The notes below the pieces were generated by a model, which was not told the origin of the DNA, ran no database searches, and was given only the letters and a program-made list of their open reading frames with translations. From Berberis thunbergii (Eukaryota; Streptophyta; Magnoliopsida; Ranunculales; Berberidaceae), in assembly GCA_003290165.1 (NCBI GenBank), contig QNQO01000541.1:1-64000 (forward strand): a stretch of 64,000 nt of DNA. The letters run 5' to 3'. This document shows, in pieces, positions 58,815-64,000 of the stretch; positions within the stretch are counted from its first letter, which is position 1, and each line of letters starts with the position of its first letter. The position numbers and the translations under genes are program-made.

Positions 58815-60130
58815 TTTTCCCTTAAGGAAAAAGCGAAAAGTTGGCTATACTCTTTGCGACCAAGGTCTATAGGTTCGTGGGAGGAGATGTCCCAAGCATT
58901 TTTTAATAAATACTTTCCTCACCACAAAACCAATGGTCTAAAGAGACAGATTTCTACCTTCACCCAAAAGAATAGCGAGACAATATATCAAGCATGGGAA
59001 AGGTTTAAGGATCTCTTGAATACATGCCCACACCATGGGTATGAGAGTTGGCACGTAGTCAATTATTTTTATAAGGGACTCACCAGTAGAGAGCGTCAGT
59101 TCGTTGAGATGATGTGTAATGGAGAGTTTTTGCAAAAGGACCCTGATGAGGCTATTGAGTACCTGAATGACTTGGTTGAAAAGGCGCATACTTGGACTAG
59201 TCCAAGTGTTATTGAGAGCAAAGACAGAACATGCCCAGCTGGAGTTTACCAACTTAGGGAAGAGGATAGCCTTAGAACCCAACTTGATAGAGTAACTAGG
59301 GAGTTAGAAGCACTTAAGACCAAGGATGGTAAGCCTACACATACTGTTGCCAGAGTTGAGCTACAGGACGCATGTTTTATATGCGTGGGAGTTGAACACT
59401 TTGCATAGGATTGCCCAACCTTGATTGAGATGAGAGGGGTTTATGAGGAACAATGTAACGCCTTAGGGATGTACAAGAAGCCTTACTCACCATTCTCTAA
59501 CACTTACAATTCTGGCTGGAGATATCACCTAACTTCAGCTGGAGGTCTGAGGCAGAGCAACCTACACACTCACAGGCACAACCACCTAGGTCATACCCTG
59601 CACCTCCAAATAATGCACAATTTAACAGAAGTTTTGTATTGAACGCATTACATGCATTTATAGAAGCACAAGGTAAAACTAATCAAAAATTTGAGATTGC
59701 ACTGACACAGTTGGCAGAGGAGAACAAGGAGATCAGAAGCCAAATAACCAAGCTGACAAGTTCATTAACAGTACAAGACCGGGGCCAATTTCCGTCACAG
59801 CCTCAAGCAAATCCAAAGGGTCAACTTATGGCACAAACCTCTATTTCAGACTCTCAGAATGTCAAAGAGGTTAATGCCATCGCTACTCGGAGTGGTAAGA
59901 TTTTAGATTGGTCAAGCTCGTCCACGACTATAGGCACCTCCCCAAGTGCAAAGGAGAGTATCCCTGAGGATGAGCCCAACAAGAACATTCCAGTTTCAGT
60001 TCCTTTTCCTCAAGTACTACGACCTACAGGAAAGAAATCGGAAATGCATGGTGAGATTCTAGAACACTTGAAACACGTTAAAATTAACTTACCTTTGTTG
60101 CATATCACTACTTGTGACCCATTCATGTTT
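58815..60130 (+). pseudogene. Athila-like Gag, broken
   Basis: The frame reads KAKSWLYSLRPRSIGSWEEM, QAFFNKYFPHHKTN, YQAWERFKDLLNTCPHHGYE and YFYKGLTSRERQFVEMM, the retrotransposon Gag domain of Athila. A zinc-knuckle remnant CFICVGVEHFA is followed by a stop at 59406-59408 and then DCP. After a frame change, 59639 onward has ALHAFIEAQGKTNQKFE, QFPSQPQANPKGQ, NAIATRSGK and HVKINLPLLH, the region before the protease. The protease itself is missing. Capsid function would be lost without repair of at least two lesions. Confidence 0.85.
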
Positions 60131-62607
60131 AAGATCCCTACTAACTTCCAAGGAATGCGAGTTTCTTTACCATTTTTATATGACTTTAGATGGTGTCCTT
60201 GCAACTTTTGGGATGTGCTAGTATATCTTGTGTCGCATGTGGTTGGTATTTTTGAGTGGACTAATCCTCAACTTTTCAGGTTGTTGGTATACGATTCTTT
60301 AACCCTTTTGACTCGTTTATATCATAGACTAGGTTTGGAGGTGAATGTTCCCTATGTTCTTCCTCGTCACTTCATGGTATATCTTTCATGAGGGAGAATA
60401 TATGTCGGGCTGAAGACGTTAAACCAAGCGCTCCTAGGAGGCAGCCTAGCCTTAGTTGCGTGTCTTTGCTGTTAGTTTGGATTGATTTTCGAGTACCCTA
60501 TTTAGTTGTGTTTCACTTATACTCCTTATCTCCATAACAGTTTTGACTTACAACTTGCCTTTTTTGTTTTCTTTGTTAATGTCGAGTCTGCATTTTATCG
60601 ATTTCTAATGAAAACTCCATGCTTTTTATGTTTCTGAGTGTTCATTGGTGGAAGATTTCATCGAAATTGGTAAAAAGCTTCACCATGGTAATATCACTCT
60701 AACCCTCCTCTTTTATTTTGCCTTGATTTGTCATGATTATTATTTTATACATTGAGGACAATGTTTGGTTTAGGTTTGGAGTGTGGTTTATTGGATTTTT
60801 TTGTGCAATTTTCAAAAATCTTTGAGTTTAAAACGTATTTTACAATTAAACCGAGTCATTTTTGTGTTCTACTCAATCTCCATTGAATACTTAAATGATT
60901 ATGGTAATTGTGTAAAATCTTCTTGAAAATGCATTTGAAATCCGAACTCTTGGTGAATAAAAAAAAGGTTTTGAGTTCTTTTCAATTTTAGAGAATAATT
61001 TTGTTGCTTTAATTTTGAGGAAACACATACTAACACGTGTCACATAGTTATATTAGTGGAAAACATGGTATTTGATATTATCCTTATGTTAGATGTATTT
61101 CGTGAGACTTTTCAACTCGACTATTCATGCAATATAAGCCAAGTCAACATGATTTGAAGTTGATTAGTGAGGTATTGAACTAGAAAACCTTAGAATAATA
61201 GTAGAGACTTAACCCTTGTGAGTTTTGAGTCATTCTTTATTTCTTGAGGGTTATTAATTACACTCTGATTTTTCTTGAGTCTGCATTATTTCGTTGATGA
61301 TCTCATTATTCTTGATTTTCTTATTAATTGCTTAAAGAATGACATAAAAATTGAATATTTACACTAAAACTTCTTGCTTTATTTAGTTGAGATGTCCTAG
61401 TACTAACTAGAACTTATGAAGTGATATATGCATTTCTTTCTTTAAACCATTTTTAGCCTTTTAGCCTACCCAATAATAAATATCCATTTGCAGCCCTTTG
61501 AGTCTTTAAATAGTCTTTTCTTTGTCATCCCCATTCCCAATACCTACTCCAATCAAGGAGTAATACCTCTATTATTTTATCCTTACCTAATTTTCTGAGA
61601 ATGTATACGGTGATATATATTTATGGAATGGGCAAATAAAAAAAATAGATATTTCATGCGCCCTCAAAGTAAAAGTGTTGGATTGTATCAATGGAAAAAA
61701 GCATGTTCAAAAAAAAATTGCGATTGAAGAAGAAAATAATGAAGAAAAAGTTAATGGTGTACAACATTGATTTGTTCTTCAATGCCCTATGTGTTTATTC
61801 ATGGGTGTATCCATTCTCAGGAAATATTTGTATCCTTTTTGTCAATTATTGTTTGCCATAATCCAAGCCCCAATACAACCTAGTAAAGTCCTGATTGATC
61901 TTAAGTGAAAGTTAGGCAAGAACTATGGTGTTTGATTCAACATTCTCAAAAGTAATCAATATTCCGGTCCATGAGATCATATTCATTTTACTATTTGAAA
62001 ATTCCGTTTTTCATGATAATTATATGTGAGACGTTTGCATTTTCCATAGTATATTATTTTCCTCGCATATAAACTGAGTGCCCAATCTCTGAGCGTTTCA
62101 TTTCTGAGCGACATGAGAGAATTGTAGTCGAAACATTTTTTCTAAAAGTTATCTTGTCACATCTTTACTATGAGATGAAGAGTTATGTTGATAAGGCTCC
62201 TCACACACACACTTCGAGTTGATAATGATTATGAAATTCATTTAACCTTTAGATACTGTTAAATTATTGTACTGTATTGATATACTTTTGTGACATTATT
62301 AGTTTGTTGTTTTTCTTGAATTATAAGCAATCATAAAAATACTCTAAGGGAAATAAAAGGGAATGTTCATATGTTTTGCATTATGTTTTTAGAAAATAGA
62401 TTTTGTTTTATTGAGTCAGTAATGTTTGGGGTAGCATTTCTGGAAACCCTCACGAGATTATAACTCGTCCTCTAGAGATAATCAAGAGGTTTAAAGCCTT
62501 GTTGCACGTTAAGGTAAGTGCAACCGTGATTCTTACGAAAGTGAGTTAGGATTTTATTCTTTATTTTGTTTTACTCGAGGACTAGCAAAATATAGGTTTG
62601 GGGTAAT
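60131..62607. other. Non-coding interior and 3' region of the Athila-like element
   Basis: It includes a + frame to 60391 that does not match Pol, the 'gtcgggctgaagacgttaaac' landmark at 60403-60423, and AT-rich text with no env-like frame. The polypurine tract lies at about 62595-62605. Confidence 0.6.
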
Positions 62608-63783
62608 TGATATACACGTAATTATTACAAAATATATTCCTTAATTTATATATGTTAATGCTTCAATTAATATATTTTATTTTAATTATTTCATTTTTTA
62701 TGTTTTCGTAGGAATCTGCGCGTGAACGATAAAATCGCATTAAGGCGACAATTTGAGGAAATGATTAATTTGTTGATTCTAGCGGTGGTGTAAAATAGCG
62801 GTTCACATATCTAAACCTAACCCAAATAAGTCTAGGTTCACTTACTTGAATTAAGCCCAAGCCCAGAAAGCTAGAAACCTAAGCCTAGCCTAACAAGGAA
62901 ATAGGGGAACCCTATTTAGGTTTCTCTATTCCGTTCTCTTTGGGGACTCTGCTCTTCCACGTTTTCTGCTCCTCTCTTTTCAAGCCGCCATCACCACCTC
63001 CACCTGGGCAGAGACATAGAGCCTTGTGTCTCTTGCCACTAACCAACCACCATCTCACCACTGTCCAAGCCACCGTGGTCCCTGTTTCCTCCACATCTCC
63101 CTGTTCCTGTCTTTTCATCACCTCGCCACCGTCCAGCATCCCTCATCACGAACCAAGCTCGCACGCCACCACCGCAAGCAGCGGAAACAAGGAACACCTC
63201 CATGTTTCACCGCCCTATCTCCATCTCACCACCAGTGAGCACCACCTAAGCCACCTCACGCACAAGACAACCCCTGTTTCTCCTCCTTCACGAACCGCGC
63301 GCACAGACCAGACATAGCAACCACCGCCATCACCGCCCGAAACAGAAGCTCGTGACAGAGAGGCGCTCCCTGTTTCGCTTCCACCTCTCGTTCTTCCTCA
63401 CTCTCTCTCTCTGTTCTTGCAGGTACCAGAGCCGGTCGGAAGGAGAGGAAACTCGCGAGGAGCGAAATAGACGCGGCGGAGTTGGTCGAGTCTCGCTGGG
63501 GACGAACGAGCAGCAGAGCAGCGATTTCGTGAGGGAGAAAACTGTTTTTCAAAACTGAAAAACAGTTTTGGCTATTGACACCCCGAGAACCTGTAAGAGC
63601 CACCACAATGCAATTTCAGCCCTTTTCTCGGGATTCGCGCCCATCCAGAAATGACTTCCACCTCCAGTGATGCTGTGACCACCACCACCATGAGTCACTG
63701 AACCCATGCAAGGTGAAGAGGTGAACTTCGAGATGTAACGTGCTAAATTAGTATTTGATTCGCTTTAAGTTTTCACGACGAAT
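62608..63783 (+). repeat. 3' LTR of the Athila-like element, truncated by CACTA
   Basis: It matches 56789-57967 closely, then stops at 'cacgacgaat' where CACTACTAC begins. The counterpart text in the 5' LTR continues 'aatgatgtttaatg'. The remaining part should lie beyond the window. Confidence 0.85.
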
Positions 63784-64000
63784 CACTACTACAAATATTA
63801 GCTTAGGTAACGCCACTTAGATAGCGCTTTTTTAAAGAGCTATCCAAGTGGGCACTAGGATAGCGCTTATTTGTCTTTAAAAAAAAATATCAAAAAAAAA
63901 ACGCTACAATAGCGCTTTTAATTTTTTTTTTGCATAAAGCGCTATCTTAGTTATGTCTTAGATAGCGCTTTAAAAAACGCTATGCAAAAAAACGTTACCA
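63784..64000 (+). mobile_element. Left end of a second CACTA-type element
   Basis: It begins CACTACTACAAATATTAGC, the standard CACTA terminus. Repeated 'atagcgctttt', 'gcgctatct' and 'aacgctat' subterminal motifs follow. The 3-bp left flank is AAT. The element continues past the window, so its length and content are unknown. The motifs differ from those of the 26224-35080 element (AGCGCTTT against AGCGTTTC), so it is a different family. Confidence 0.8.

Larger units (their letters stand above)
56789..63783 (+). mobile_element. Athila-like gypsy element without pol
   Basis: The 5' LTR starts TGATATACACG at 56789, and a second copy starts at 62608. The tRNA-Asp-type primer site TTGGCGCCGTTGTCGGGGAA is at about 58594. 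Gag (58815-60130) is recognisable. Then the sequence goes straight to 'gaagacgttaaaccaagcgc' (60414-60433), a landmark that follows pol in Athila elements. No protease, reverse transcriptase, RNase H or integrase was seen. 60450-62600 is AT-rich and non-coding. 'aggtttggggtaat' before the second LTR is the polypurine tract. The element is a gag-only derivative. Its 3' LTR is cut by a CACTA end at 63784. Confidence 0.85.

Overview
The window is nuclear DNA from a flowering plant, probably a eudicot. It has spliced plant genes, Ty1/copia and Ty3/gypsy retrotransposons with plant-type primer-binding sites, TRIM elements, CACTA, hAT and pogo-type DNA transposons, and AT-rich intergenic DNA. The species cannot be named from the sequence alone. 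No bacterial, organellar, tRNA, rRNA or CRISPR features were seen.

The host framework is a cluster of serine carboxypeptidase-like (SCPL) genes, all on the + strand. One copy, at 40350-42536, is complete: eight exons, 491 residues, catalytic Ser/Asp/His all present. Three others are broken. Copy a (1751-2206) keeps only 3' exons. Copy b (21350-36862) has exon 1, exons 6-7 and exon 8 spread over 15 kb. Copy e (48881-56638) has exons 1 and 2 separated by retrotransposons. Transposons sit in introns, at a splice acceptor and between copies.

Layout: 1-1678 is a minus-strand gypsy element (LTR, PBS, gag, protease start), cut at 170 by an Athila-like LTR. 1751-2206 is SCPL copy a. 2207-2591 is a gypsy protease/LTR scrap. 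2714-8641 is a copia-type element with 1-kb LTRs (TSD CATGC). 8920-10245 is a minus-strand gypsy gag, PBS and LTR. 10389-10460 is a COX5b-like exon relic. 12190-19265 is a full-length but decayed copia element (TSD ATTAC) with a hAT element in its 3' LTR. 21350-26206 is SCPL copy b with a gypsy-type ORF1 relic and a ~70-bp tandem array. 26224-35080 is a CACTA element. 35081-35933 is a pogo relic. 36694-36862 is the last exon of copy b. 37197-39527 is a gypsy derivative. 40350-42536 is the intact SCPL gene. 43451-48576 is a copia element (TSD CATTT). 48881-56638 is SCPL copy e, carrying a copia element (49341-55787, TSD CATTG) that itself holds a solo LTR (52751-54552, TSD GTATG), and a TRIM at the exon-2 acceptor. 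From 56789 onward lies an Athila-like gypsy element without pol, whose 3' LTR is entered by another CACTA end at 63784.

The most notable object is the 8.86-kb CACTA element at 26224-35080. It has a perfect 3-bp target duplication, subterminal palindromic repeats and no recognisable transposase. It carries exon pieces of at least five unrelated host genes: alcohol dehydrogenase, a KIN-7-type kinesin, an RNA pseudouridine synthase, an LRK10L-type receptor ectodomain and an ANP/NPK1-type MAPKKK. All lie on the minus strand with several intron borders preserved. A TRIM array with four 240-bp LTRs sits between the two MAPKKK exons.
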